Source: Pelecanus crispus | Taxonomy: Eukaryota > Chordata > Aves > Pelecaniformes > Pelecanidae | Reading direction: 5' to 3' | Length of the DNA stretch: 64,000 nucleotides | NCBI RefSeq assembly: GCF_030463565.1 | Contig: NC_134655.1 | Span: 1,686,372 to 1,750,371 of the forward strand | Shown here: positions 27,201 to 52,040 of the stretch, piece after piece | Numbering within the stretch: position 1 is the stretch's first letter | How the letters are laid out: the number at the start of each line of letters is the position of its first letter | Made by a program: the position numbers and the translations under genes | Notes under the pieces: model-generated | The model's database searches: none | Told to the model about the DNA's origin: nothing | Seen by the model: the letters and a program-made list of their open reading frames with translations, nothing else

Positions 27201-28727
27201 GCCGAGGTGGGCGGAGCTCCCCTCCCCCACCCAAAAATGGGTGGGGGCACCCCCCCCCAAAAAAAAAATAAAAAAAAGGTGCCCCGCCCTGCGCTGACAT
27301 CATCAGCAGCCAATGGGCGGCTCCCATCGCATCCGGCGTTGCCGTGGAAACAGATGCAGGTTTTGGGGAGGGGGCGTGGGGGCACCCACGCCTCCTCCCC
27401 CCACCCCCAAATATTTTTTTTTGGGGGGGGGGGGGCGTGCTGCTGGAGCGCCTGAGACCTGGCCAACTCGCGGCAGCGATGGCAGCAAGGCACAGCCCCC
27501 CACCCCAATTTGGGGCTGTGTCTCCCCCACCCACGCAAACACCCCCCCCCACCCCCCCCAAAAAAAAAAAAATATTTGGGGTGCTGGGAGCACCCCCTCA
27601 GCACCCTCCGCTGCCCCGAGCCGGGGCTCGGGGCGCAGGTTGGGGTCCGGGGGGGTCACTGGGGCTGCGGGGTTTGGGGCTCCCCCGGCGCCTTCCTGGG
27701 GGTCTCGGGGAGCCCCCAGCCCCGGGGGGGGAGGCTGGCGGGGACCCTCCCCGGGGGGGGGGGGGGTCGCTCCCGTGGGAGTCAGGCTCCCGGCCCTCCC
27801 TGGGCTTGTGGCCTTTTGGGGGGGGGGGGAGCCCTGCGGGCCACCAGACCTGCAGCTGGGCCACCCCCCACCCGTGCCCCCCCCCACCCCGTGCCCCCCG
27901 GCCCCCACTCGCCCGTGCCCATGCCGATGCCGGGGCAGGGACGGAGGCGGCACCGCCGCCCTCGCCGCCGGTTTTTGGGCCTCTTCCTCCAGACCCCCCC
28001 GGCCAGGCGGACCCCAGCCCTGGGGGGTCCCCACGGGCCCCCCCCCCCCCGCCCGGGGGGCAGCGCCTGCGCTGAGTTTGCCCGGGCTCAGCTGTGGCCC
28101 TGGGCAGACCTGGGCTGGGGTGAATCGCCCCGTGACCCCCCCAAAATGCCCGCTGCCGCCCGCTCCGGGGGTGACCCCCCAAAACGCCCGCTGCCGCCCG
28201 CTCCTGGGGTGACGGCTTCTCCCCACCCCGCCGCGGAGGGGCGCAGATCCGGCCCTGGCTGCGTCCCCCCCCTGCTCATTTGGGGGTGCAGGGAGCCAGC
28301 CCCCCCCATTTTGGGCTCCCCATTCCCCTGCCAAACCCCTCTGAGCGAAAACCCGCGAATCCCCCCCCGGGGACCCCCCGTTCTCGCCCGGCTGCTGCGG
28401 CTCAGTCAGGACCGGGACCCAAACCCCCCCCCCATATTTTTTTCTTTTTTTTGGAAAAAACCCACAAAACGCCCCTAGAAAACGCGCAGGGGGGAGGAGG
28501 CACGGGGCTGAGCCCGCGTGGGGACCCCCCCATCGCCTCCGTGGCTCCGGGCACTCGTGGGCCAACCCCCGCCCCTCGCCCTCCCCCAGAGCTGTGAAGC
28601 TTTTGGGGACCCAAAAAGCTTTTTTGGGGCCAGCGCCGGGCGGTGAGAGCGGGCACCGCGCCCGCAGGGCCCCCCACCCCCGCCGTCGTCCAGCCAAAGG
28701 AGCGGCTGCAAGCTTGAAATGCCAGGT

Positions 28728-28770
28728 AACCCCCCCCCCCCCAAAAAAAAAAAAAAAAAAAAAAATTAAA
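28728..28770. repeat. Poly-C running into poly-A
   Basis: A C-tract of about 14 is followed directly by an A-tract of about 25. It is the longest of several C-to-A junctions around KLF8. Confidence 0.85.
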
Positions 28771-29097
28771 AAAGGGAGGAAAAAAGGTGCTGGGCCCCCT
28801 TCACCATCCGCGGCGGCGGTGCCTCCTCCGGCAGCGAGGAAGAGGAAGGGCAGCGGATCCCCCCCCCCCCCCCAAAAAATCATTTTTCTGCCTTAAAAGA
28901 GGCAACGTCTTCACGCGTGCTCGCCGCAGGTCGGGCAAGGCGTCGCGGGGCGCAGGGGAGGTGCGGGTGCCGTTCGCTTCGCAGAGAAGAGGGAAGGACG
29001 AGGACGGCCCCCCCGGAAAGGGGCCACGCGTGTCCGTGCTCCGCGCGGTCCCTCCAGCTTTGCCGCAGCACCGGGCACGTTAAGCCCCAAGGGGAAT

Positions 29098-29675
29098 CAT
29101 CGAATCGTTTAGGGTGGGCAAGACCTTGAAGATCACCCAGTCCAACCATTGACCCAACACTGCCAGGGCCACCACTAAACCAGTTAAGGGGAGAGGAATA
29201 ATTTCATGTTTCCTGGGTTGGTGGCTGCATTATTTTTTAATGAAAGTAAAAACTGGGAATCATTAAGGTTGGAAAGGATCTCCAAGATCATCAGCCCAAC
29301 CATCACCCCAACACCCCCATGCCCACTAAACCATGTCCCCAGTGCCACCTCTGCCCGTTTTTTGAGCCCCTCCAGGGCTGGGGACTCCCCCACCTCTCTG
29401 GGCAGCCTGTTCCAATGCTTGACCACTCTTTCCGTGAAGAAATTTTTCCTAATTTCCAACCTAAACCTCCCCTGGCACAGCTTGAGCCCATTTCCTCTCA
29501 TCCTATTGCTGGTTCCTTGGGAGCAGAGCCCAGCACCCCCTCCCTGCCCCCTCCTGCCAGGAGCTGTAGAGCGATCAGGTCTCCCCTCAGCCTCCTCTTC
29601 TCCAGGCTGAACACCCCCAGCTCCCTCAGCCGCTCCCCACCAGCCCGGTGCTCCAGACCCTTCCCCAGCTCCGTT
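29098..29675 (-). mobile_element. CR1 LINE with doubled 3' tail
   Basis: Reading the plus strand, a CR1 tail (ATCGTTTAGGGTGGGCAAGA...) is followed by about 85 bp of non-CR1 sequence (TTAAGGGGAGAGGAATAATT, TTCATGTTTCC, a T-run with AATGAAAG). A second CR1 tail (CATTAAGGTTGGAAAGGATC) then leads into the usual CR1 3' region up to about 29,675. The same arrangement recurs at 31,555, 49,893 and 63,885. Confidence 0.9.
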
Positions 29676-30122
29676 GGTTGGGAAGGTCCAACTCCGCCGG
29701 CCTTCCAGCTCCGAGAAGCAGCGCCGTCGGGTTCAGCATCAAGAGCGAATCCAGGCCCGTGGGGATGGCTGCCGCTGCCGCGCTGAAGGCGAGGGACACA
29801 GCCCTGCGCTGCTGAGCCCGTCTCGATGCTTTAACACCGCATTCCACAACCCGGCGGGAAAGGAGAGGGCTGGTCGCAAAGAAGGAAAAGCAAAAGAACA
29901 AGCGAGAAGGTGTGACGGACGTGCTGACGGGTGCTGAAGGCCACCAGCAGCCCTCAAACCTTTTATGCAGCAGGACCCAGGCCAGAAACATCCGTCCGGC
30001 TATGGAAGTGGCGCACGTTGTTCCTGCCTACCCTGGGAGCAGATGAAAAATCAAAACACCCCAGAAACGGGTGTATTTTTCTGTTCACCCACCACCCCGA
30101 GGCGAGGAGTTCTACATCAAAT

Positions 30123-30190
30123 AAGACCAGAGCTCTACGTCGGGAGCTCTACGTCGAGCAAGACCAGAGCTCTACGTCGAGCAAGACCAG
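30123..30190. repeat. Tandem repeat containing GAGCTCTACGTCG
   Basis: Three copies of GAGCTCTACGTCG occur, two of them in a 23-bp unit with GAGCAAGACCA, between 30,123 and 30,190. Confidence 0.8.
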
Positions 30191-30689
30191 AATCCCTCCT
30201 CAATTCAGTCATTAAACCGAGCGCAGTAGCTCCGTGCCTCCACTTTCAAGGTTAACCGCAGACGCGATCATCGATGACACAAAGTCAAACCCACAGGATC
30301 TCGGCGATGCACCATCCCCTCTCTGCTCCCCGACGAGCCTGATCCACCACCGTTGGCATCTTTGGGTCCAACCGTACCAAGCTCTTCACGCAAGCCGCTT
30401 TGGCTCTGCCGGGGGAGCAGAGCCCCTCCGCCGCAGCCGCGGTTCGATCAAACACTTCAGGTGGGCTCGGTCGCATCCCTCCAAGCGCAGGTCTCGACCC
30501 CTTCCAGCCCGACTGAGCGCGCACCGCTTGGTTCTTGATGCGCCGAACATCAACGCCGTCTTCTTGAGAAACGCATGGAGAAGATGGACGATAAGGTGGA
30601 AAATTGAAGGAACTATTGGATTCAAAAGGTTGTGATGAGTGTTAGGAAGGCCCAGTGGTCACTGGTTATGGTATTCCTCTCTCTCCAGC

Positions 30690-31000
30690 ACTTTTGGGAC
30701 CACAGCTGGACCCTGTGCCCGCTTTGGGGCTCCCTGGTACAAGGAAAGCCGGCATGGAGATCCCGGAGCGTGTCCAAGAGGCACAAAGTTGGGTCAGCTC
30801 AGGGGCTCTGGCCGCTGCCGGTAAGCGCTTACCGGGAGGGTACGGGGAAGAGCCAGGCTCTTCGCGGAGATGGGCGGTGACAGGACAAGAGGCAAGGGCT
30901 CAAGTTGCAACTCTGGAAGCTCCGATACGTGGATTTTTATTAATAAAGTCATGAGGGCGATCGCACAATGGAACAGGGCTCTCGGATAGGAAACGCCATC
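30690..31000 (+). mobile_element. Diverged CR1 LINE fragment
   Basis: GGGGCTCCCTGGTACAAGGA, ATGGAGATCCCGGAGCGTGT, GACAGGACAAGAGGCAAGGG and ACAATGGAACAGGG occur in the order of the CR1 3' region, on the plus strand. Similarity is patchy, so the copy is old. Confidence 0.5.
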
Positions 31001-31554
31001 CTTGAAGATGGCTCTCTACCTGGACCTGCCCGGGGCAGGACGAGGGACACGGAGGTGGGACCTTGCCTACGTAATTCTGCACCAAGCCGTGACTTGCACC
31101 ATACGATCTTAACCACCCAAAATTATCCCTTCCCCATCTTACGTATGGGGAATATCCCTCATCTGGCCAAAAGCTGTTGCCCAGAGGCTGTACACGATTC
31201 GGACGCAAGATCTTCTGCACTCCAGGCCCTACCGGAGTCGTCCACGCTTGGTCCAGTGCAGGTGGCAGGAAGGAAAAGGCTGGAAAACCTGGGAGCAGAG
31301 GCAGTGTTGACACGTACACAGCAAGCACAATCTGCCCGGCCCGCTTTGAAGAGGGACAGCTGAGCTTACAGCCACCAGCCCACCGCACCGTCCGAGGGAA
31401 CTCGACCCCAGGCCGCACAGCAGCTCCAAGAGGAAAGGCAGCATGAGTTTCTACTGGTTCCAAGGTTGAGTCCTGAAGAAAAAGGATGGAGCTCTGCAAT
31501 CTCATCGAGACCGGACGGTTTGGCTCTCTTTGGGGCCAGACATGTGTGCGAGAC

Positions 31555-31808
31555 GTGTGGGACATGGTTTAGTGGGCATGGAGGTGTTGGGTTGATGGTT
31601 GGACTGATGATCTTAGAGATCCTTTCCAACCTTAGTGATTCCTAGTTTTACTTTCATTAAAAAATAATCCAGCCACCAAGCTAGGAAACACAAAATTGCT
31701 ACTCTCCCCTTAATTGGTTTAGTGATGGCCTTGGCAGTGTTAGATCAATGGTTGGACTGGATGATCTTAAAGGTCTTTTCCAACCTCAACGATTCTGTGA
31801 CTCTATGA
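31555..31808 (+). mobile_element. CR1 LINE with doubled 3' tail
   Basis: Plus-oriented: a CR1 tail (GATGATCTTAGAGATCCTTT CCAACC), the same roughly 85-bp spacer as at 29,098 (TTTTACTTTCATTAAAAAAT ... CTCCCCTTAATTGGTTTAGT), then a second CR1 tail ending ACGATTCTGTGACTCTATGA. Confidence 0.9.
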
Positions 31809-31809
31809 G

Positions 31810-33985
31810 TATGTTTGTAACAGCAACATCTGGAGCAGGCATCAACTTTTTTTTTTTTTTTTTGATAGCAAGAGCTGCCAGAGTAACATGGAATAGTCTT
31901 CCAGAAGGTGGGGTGAAGGTGCTGGAGCCTGATCCACCGAGCCTTGCAGCTCAGCGATGCCAGGGGAGCGTGGCTGCTCGCTGGAAGGACCCTGCCTGGC
32001 ACAGCTGCACGACCCTGGGCTCCGAAAAAGGCCCCAAGGTTTGCTTTTGGGGGGCGAGACGAACAAAATGCAACACCGTACCGTCGACAAAGTTGAGGCG
32101 GTTGCCTTGAAATAAAGCCAGCCGCGTATTTGCGCCCTCGCTGCGGACGGTCGCTTGACAGCGCGCGCACAGAGCAGCACCAGCAGCATCTCTGCCAGAG
32201 AGCAAAGAGGAAAACGTTGGTTTCAAGAGAGCCCCCCCAAATACGTGTACTTTAGGAAAAGAGACTCACAGTAAGAGGGAACAGCGGAACTTTAGCCACC
32301 ACCACCACCGCGTTGCTGGCCCCGGAGAGGCTTCAGCAAGCCGGGGTGCCTGCACGCTGCGTTTGGCTCCCGATCGGCTATCGGAACGCTCTTCCATCAC
32401 AGCGATTTGTTACCTGTGTCCCCACCCCACCCTGCTTTCCCCCCCTTCACATCCTCCCACTTTCACATGCTAATCCCCCAAGGAAACTCAACGGCAACTC
32501 CTTGTAACCATGGAAATAAGGCAGCATTTCCCACTGTCCTTTCCTCCCTCTCCGGCAGGAACAGCTGCCTGCTCTGAAAGCGCACTCTCGGCAGAAGGTG
32601 CTTCAGTCTGCGCTGGAATTGCGGCCGTAAGCCATCTTCTGCTCTCCTGAAGCCACGACAGCTGCCCGTCTCCTGCAAGCGGAGCCCTTCCCGGTAATCC
32701 CTTGGAGGCGACGTTCCCGAGGCTCCCACAACATACAGATCAGCCGCGACTCATCCTCCTGCTCTGCTGAACGGCGCCAAGGGCAGGGTTTGGGTGCAGA
32801 AAGCCTGGAAGTTTCTCTACTGAAGGAGCAAAAGCAGGGACTGACCTCGTCCGAGCGGCGGGGCAGCATCCACAAGAGGAAACGGCAGTCGCGTTTCGGC
32901 TTGCTCCACCCCGACGGCAGGCAAAAAGCGACTGTGGGTGAGATTTGCTGTTCCCACTCCATGACCATCACCATGTTCCACACCTGCAAGCACCGAAGAC
33001 AAATGGAAACCCTCTGCCGCATCTCCGGCCCATTCACAAGTTCTCCAGAAACTCAGGCACCCGAGTCATTCATAGGAATCTCGGCAAGTTCCTCTCCCAC
33101 AGGGATGCTGACTTGACGATTCTCACCAAAAACACACCCAGCCTGACAGAGCACCACCGCATCCGCCGAGTAGGCGGTGCAAGACACAGGTGTTTAATAC
33201 CATAAAGATTGAGAAGCGATGGAAGATTCTGCGCGGAGCCCATCCTCAGCCCTCCAGCCGAGACGCGCCCTTTAGCTGCCCGATCTCCCGTAGCAGACTC
33301 GCCCTGTCAGATCTCCCCCCCCGCCAGTGCGTGCGTGGGCAGGGATACGGGGAGAAAGCAGGATTTTGAGAATACAAAGCAAAGAGCCAGGCTCGGAGTC
33401 ACCACACCCTTTTTTATACAGTAATTTGATGCAGCAAGAGAGAAAAAAAAAAAAAAAAAAAAAAAAAGAAGAGATGCTGACAAGCACCAGCTCCCACCCA
33501 GCAAGGCAGAGACTCCCCTAACTCACAGTGCTTTTGTTGTTCCTATGTTTAATGGAAATGCACACAAAAAATTCATTAAAAAATAGACAGTAACGTCAAG
33601 TAACATTGGTGCCAAATGCCGCCCAACTGGCTCGTCGCAGACGTAGCTAATATAGCTCATGCACACACCACCCACAAGCACGTCCCAGGGCTCCTCCATG
33701 CCCACACCGGCCCCTCCTGGCTCACCAGGACGAAGGCCAAGCGTAGAGAGGCCAATGCCAGCCTGCTTTCACCTGCTGAGTGAATTTTGCCTCCACGTGG
33801 GGGGAAAAACCCCCAAAATTATCTTAAATGAAACTCTGGAATGGCCTTCAGTCAACACCCCCCCGCTAATAACGTGAAAGGAGAAATGCAGCTATTACAC
33901 ATCTGCTTGCCGAAGCTGCCCTAGGTTTTAGAAGAAAGAAATTCCACTTTCCAAAGCTCTAGGATCCGAAATCCCTGGTAGCAAA
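31810..33985. other. Intergenic DNA 3' of RRAGB, no gene recognised
   Basis: A T-run at about 31,849-31,863 and an A-run at about 33,447-33,470 are the only clear features. Short frames lack known domains. The RRAGB transcript probably ends at its right border. Confidence 0.5.
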
Positions 33986-33987
33986 AA

Positions 33988-33993
33988 TTTATT
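33988..33993 (-). terminator. Candidate RRAGB poly(A) signal
   Basis: AATAAA on the minus strand lies about 400 bp after the RRAGB stop codon, in AT-rich sequence. It is the first canonical signal I see on that strand. Confidence 0.5.
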
Positions 33994-34396
33994 TTCATGA
34001 CTGAAGACAAGGAGAAATTTATAAACGTATTCTAGCAACCAACCAATAAAACAGTAAATATTCCATTCCTGTGACTTATATGAACAGCCGGGAGCAAAAC
34101 ATCCAAAATGGCTCTGCCAAGTGCAACTACGACAACCAGGAGTACGAGACCATGTGCACATCACCTGTCCTTGCTTCTTCCCAACCCCGCGCGCGCCAGG
34201 GAAGTCTCTTTTGCAGGTCCGCAGTGTATCCAGACATCCTCCGAGTGACTAGTGTCCAACGTTAAAAGGAGAAAAAATAAAGCAGCACACTCATTTCAAA
34301 GCCCAACAAAGACACCAACATTGTTAGATTCTCCTAAAAATAAGTAGTTCCAATTCATTTTTTCTCCCCCCAAAGACCGTGTGCCTCGGCCAACAT

Positions 34397-48653
<14,257 letters not shown>

Positions 48654-49216
48654 CACCCACCTACAGAGAGAAGACCACCTTCTTACACCGCTCTGCTTTC
48701 CTCAGTCACAGGCTTCGCTTCCACATCCCAATCCCACCCACAGAAGCACCGTGCGAAAGGGGAAGCGCTCCCCTACCGACACAATCCCCCCCAGCCCCCG
48801 CCTCAGCAGGCGCTTGACAGCTTCTGCACGGGGAAACTTGAGCACAAGCCCCCGGCTGTCTGCGAGCCCTCCCCGCGCCCCTGACGACCGACGCTCCCGC
48901 AACTACGCGCCCGAAAGAGGCCTAAGCAGGATAAACGCGGCCGGCGCTGGAAGGCAGCGGGAGAGACCCGCAGGGCCGCCCGCACCGCCCGGCTCCCCCC
49001 GCCCGCCGCAGCCCCTTCCCCGCGGGATGCTCCGCAGCCCGCACCGAGCGACCACGGCCGCGGCGTCCCCGCTCCCCGCCACCTGCGGCCCCCCCCGGCC
49101 CCGCTCCCCGCCGCCTGCCCCCGGCCCCACGGGCCCGACAGCGGCCGCGCCCCCCCGCCGCCCTCCGCTCTCCCCCGGCCCGGCCAGCGCCGCCGGGCCC
49201 CGCCGCCCCCCGCTAC

Positions 49217-49440
49217 CTCCAGCCGCGACAGGCGCCTCCCGGGCCGGCTCGGCAGTACCCGCGGGCGGCGGCGGGGGTGCCTGCCGGCCTGCCCCGCCGG
49301 AGCTCAGCGGGACCGAGCGCCCCCCGCTCCGGGGTAGGCCTCAAAGCCGCGGCCTCGCCTGAGCCGGCCGCGCCGCCGGGCTCTGCCCCGCTCCCGCCGC
49401 GGCGCCCGGGACCCCCCGCCCCCCCCCCGCGGCGCTCACG
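49217..49440 (-). promoter_or_regulatory. RRAGB CpG island and 5' UTR exon
   Basis: A CpG island covers about 48,900-49,750. On the minus strand a donor (GGCTGGAG then GTAGCG) at 49,217 would join the UTR to the acceptor at 48,660. The right end of the exon is a guess. There is no TATA box. E-box-like sites lie at 49,469-49,476 and 49,527-49,534. Confidence 0.6.
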
Positions 49441-49468
49441 AGACCCAGCGCTCGGCAGCCGCCGCCGG

Positions 49469-49476
49469 TCACGTGA
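49469..49476. promoter_or_regulatory. Perfect TCACGTGA (CLEAR/E-box) in the RRAGB promoter
   Basis: TCACGTGA is the palindromic core bound by TFEB, TFE3, MITF and USF. A weaker relative, TCATGTGA, lies at 49,527-49,534. Both fall where the RRAGB start site is expected. Confidence 0.6.
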
Positions 49477-49785
49477 GCGCGCGCCCCGCCCCCTCCCGCG
49501 CGCCCCGTGCTCCCCCCCCCCCCCCGTCATGTGATGCGGCGCCGCCAACGGCGAGGCGGGCGGGGCGAGGGAAGCGCCGGCCGCCATCTTAGGTGTGGGC
49601 AGCGCCTTTCTGGCAGGAGGGGCATTATGGCGGCGGCCGGGGGCGGCCGGGAGCGAGCGGGGGGCCCCGCGGGTACGTGCGGGGCGGCCCAGCGGGGCCC
49701 GCGGGGGCCTCGGGCCGGGCTGAGCGGCAGGAGGGTGCGGGCAGGCAGGGCTGTCAGGCGGCCGGAGGGACTTGTATTCAGCGCC

Positions 49786-49857
49786 TCCCATATGGTCTAG
49801 CGGTTAGGATTCCTGGTTTTCACCCAGGCGGCCCGGGTTCGACTCCCGGTATGGGAA
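49786..49857 (+). tRNA. tRNA-Glu (anticodon TTC)
   Basis: The 72-nt gene begins TCCCATATGGTCTAGCGGTT (A box) and contains the B box GGTTCGACTCC. The acceptor stem TCCCATA pairs with TATGGGA. The anticodon loop CTGGTTTTCACCCAG presents TTC. A T-run pol III terminator follows within about 10 bp. The structure is intact. It lies about 0.4 kb upstream of the RRAGB CpG-island start, on the opposite strand. Confidence 0.96.
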
Positions 49858-49892
49858 GTATCGCTTTTCCTTTTTTCTTTTTTTCTCTGCCT

Positions 49893-50252
49893 TTGCCTTT
49901 CTCTTCACGGAAAGAGTGGTCAAGCGTTGGAACAGGCTGCCCAGAGAGGTGGGGGAGTCACCAGCCCTGGAGGGGTTCAAAAAACGGGCAGAGGTGGCAC
50001 TGGGGACATGGTTTAGTGGGCATGGGGGTGTTGGGCTGATGGTTGGGCTGATGATCTCAGAGGGCCTTTCCAACCTTAGTGATTGCTAATTTTTACTTTC
50101 ATTAAAAATAATGCAGCCACCACGCCAGGAAACATGAAATTATTCCTCTCCCCTTAACTGGTTCAGTGGCGGCCTTGGCAGTGTTAGGTTAATGGTTGGA
50201 CTGGATGATCTTAAAGGGCTTTTCCAACCTAAACAATTCTATGATTCTATGA
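49893..50252 (+). mobile_element. CR1 LINE with doubled 3' tail, beside the tRNA
   Basis: The element starts in the CR1 body (TTCACGGAAAGAGTGGTCAA), passes a first tail (CCTTTCCAACCTTAGTGATT), the shared 85-bp spacer, and a second tail ending CAATTCTATGATTCTATGAT. It begins only about 35 bp after the tRNA gene. Confidence 0.92.
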
Positions 50253-50880
50253 TTTTTTCCCTGCCCAGGAGGGGGAAGCGCCACGTTTTTGCACTTTCTG
50301 CGCCCAAATTCCTTGGTCCCAGGAGCCTCCTGAAGCTGTAGGAAGCGCTCAGCCACTGCAAGCCCCGTCTCCCGCCTGAGTTTAAAACATTCAAGTAAAC
50401 TGGAGGAGAGAGTACCTAACACGGAGTTACTTACATTTTTATCTAATGCGGGCAAGAAAACCACTGCTTGTGTCCCACAGCGTGTTTTAAACCACCCTGT
50501 TGTCTGAGGTAAATAGTATTGTACTGCAACTGTAGCAGCGAAAATCTGCTACAGATATACACACTTAAAACCACATACATATACATAATATATATATAAA
50601 AATGAGCGTGTAGAATTAGTAATTTACAAAGGGAAATCCCTTAACAAAGCCAGGTATGTGCACCAAGTTTTGCGTTAACGTGCACATGCTCCGACAGAAG
50701 GCACGCGGCGTGGGCAATGGCATGCTACCACAGGGCTTCACCACCAAAACCCGCCCCGGTTCAGGCGGCGAGGGCAGGGCAGCCCTCGGCCAGCTTCGCT
50801 GGGGTGCCAGAGGTGCCGGCTTCGGCAGGGCTGCGGGAGGCCCCGGAGCTGCTGCTGCTGCCACAAAGCCGGAGCCTCGG

Positions 50881-51870
50881 CACTTCACGTCCCCCCCTCA
50901 GAGCCACAGCACCTCACGTACCCCCTCAGAGCCTCATCACCTCACGTACCCCCTCAGAGCCTCGGCACCTCACGTACCCCTCAGAGCCTCGGCACCTCAC
51001 GTATCCCCTCAGAGCCTCGGCACCTCACGTACCCCTCAGAGCCTCATCACCTCACGTACCCCCTCAGAGCCTCATCAACTCACGTACCCCCTCAGAGCCT
51101 CATCACCTCACGTACCCCTCAGAGCCTCATCACCTCACGTACCCCTCAGAGCCTCGGCACCTCACGTACCCCCTCAGAGCCTCATCACCTCACGTACCCC
51201 CTCAGAGCCTCATCACCTCACGTACCCCTCAGAGCCTCATCACCTCACGTACCCCTCAGAGCCTCGGCACCTCACGTACCCCCTCAGAGCCTCATCACCT
51301 CACGTACCCCCTCAGAGCCTCGGCACCTCACGTACCCCCTCAGAGCCTCGGCACCTCACGTCCCCCTCAGAGCCACAGCACCTCACGTACCCCCTCAGAG
51401 CCTCATCACCTCACGTACCCCCCTCAGAGCCTCGGCACCTCACGTACCCCTCAGAGCCTCATCACCTCACGTACCCCCTCAGAGCCTCGGCACCTCACGT
51501 CCCCCTCAGAGCCTCGGCACCTCACGTACCCCCCTCAGAGCCTCATCACCTCACGTACCCCCTCAGAGCCTCGGCACCTCACGTACCCCTCAGAGCCTCA
51601 TCACCTCACGTACCCCCTCAGAGCCTCATCACCTCACGTACCCCCTCAGAGCCTCATCACCTCACGTACCCCTCAGAGCCTCGGCACCTCACGTACCCCC
51701 TCAGAGCCTCATCACCTCACGTACCCCTCAGAGCCTCGGCACCTCACGTACCCCCTCAGAGCCTCACCACCTCACGTACCCCCTCAGAGCCTCATCACCT
51801 CACGTACCCCCTCAGAGCCTCGGCACCTCACGTACCCCCTCAGAGCCTCGGCACCTCACGTACCCCTCAG
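50881..51870. repeat. Minisatellite, unit 27-29 bp, about 34 copies
   Basis: The unit CCTCACGTACCCCCTCAGAG plus CCTC(A/G)(T/G)CA varies mainly in C-run length and in ATCA versus GGCA. Every unit carries CACGTAC (ACGTG on the minus strand). It ends directly before a cluster of GC boxes. The long frames through it are artefacts of the repeat. Confidence 0.96.
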
Positions 51871-51879
51871 AGCTGCGGG

Positions 51880-52040
51880 CGGGGCTGCGGGCGGGAGATG
51901 GGCGGGGCTTCAGGAGGGGCGGTGGGCGGGGCTGCCGGCCAGAGGTGGGCGGGGCTGCGAACGCCACGCCCCGAGTGCCGCTCTGCGCATGCGCGCCGGG
52001 CGCCGCCCCTATATAAGCGCGGCGGGCGGCGGACTCGGCC
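51880..52040 (+). promoter_or_regulatory. GC-box/NRF1/TATA promoter pointing right
   Basis: Several GGGCGGGGC boxes (51,886-51,957), an NRF1 palindrome TGCGCATGCGC (51,984-51,994) and TATATAAG (52,010-52,017) predict a start near 52,040. The dense arrangement in a CpG island is strong evidence for a real promoter. Confidence 0.75.

Larger units (their letters stand above)
23470..28960. other. Extremely G/C-rich KLF8 upstream region
   Basis: Apart from the minisatellite, this block is dominated by poly-C tracts (mostly left of 25,560) and poly-G tracts (for example 26,222-26,300, 26,395-26,412 and 26,585-26,600), with many possible G-quadruplex sequences and Sp1 boxes. No protein domain is recognised. 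Very long open frames are due to the lack of A/T and hence of stops. Confidence 0.7.
29680..31550. other. Intergenic DNA with a short tandem repeat and an old CR1 remnant
   Basis: No gene is recognised. A short repeat with GAGCTCTACGTCG units lies at 30,123-30,190 and a diverged CR1 fragment at about 30,690-31,000. Confidence 0.5.

Noticed and set aside
25700-27260. Proline/glycine-rich frames upstream of KLF8 as a second gene
   Set aside because: They consist of homopolymer-encoded Pro, Gly and Arg and shift frame freely on both strands.
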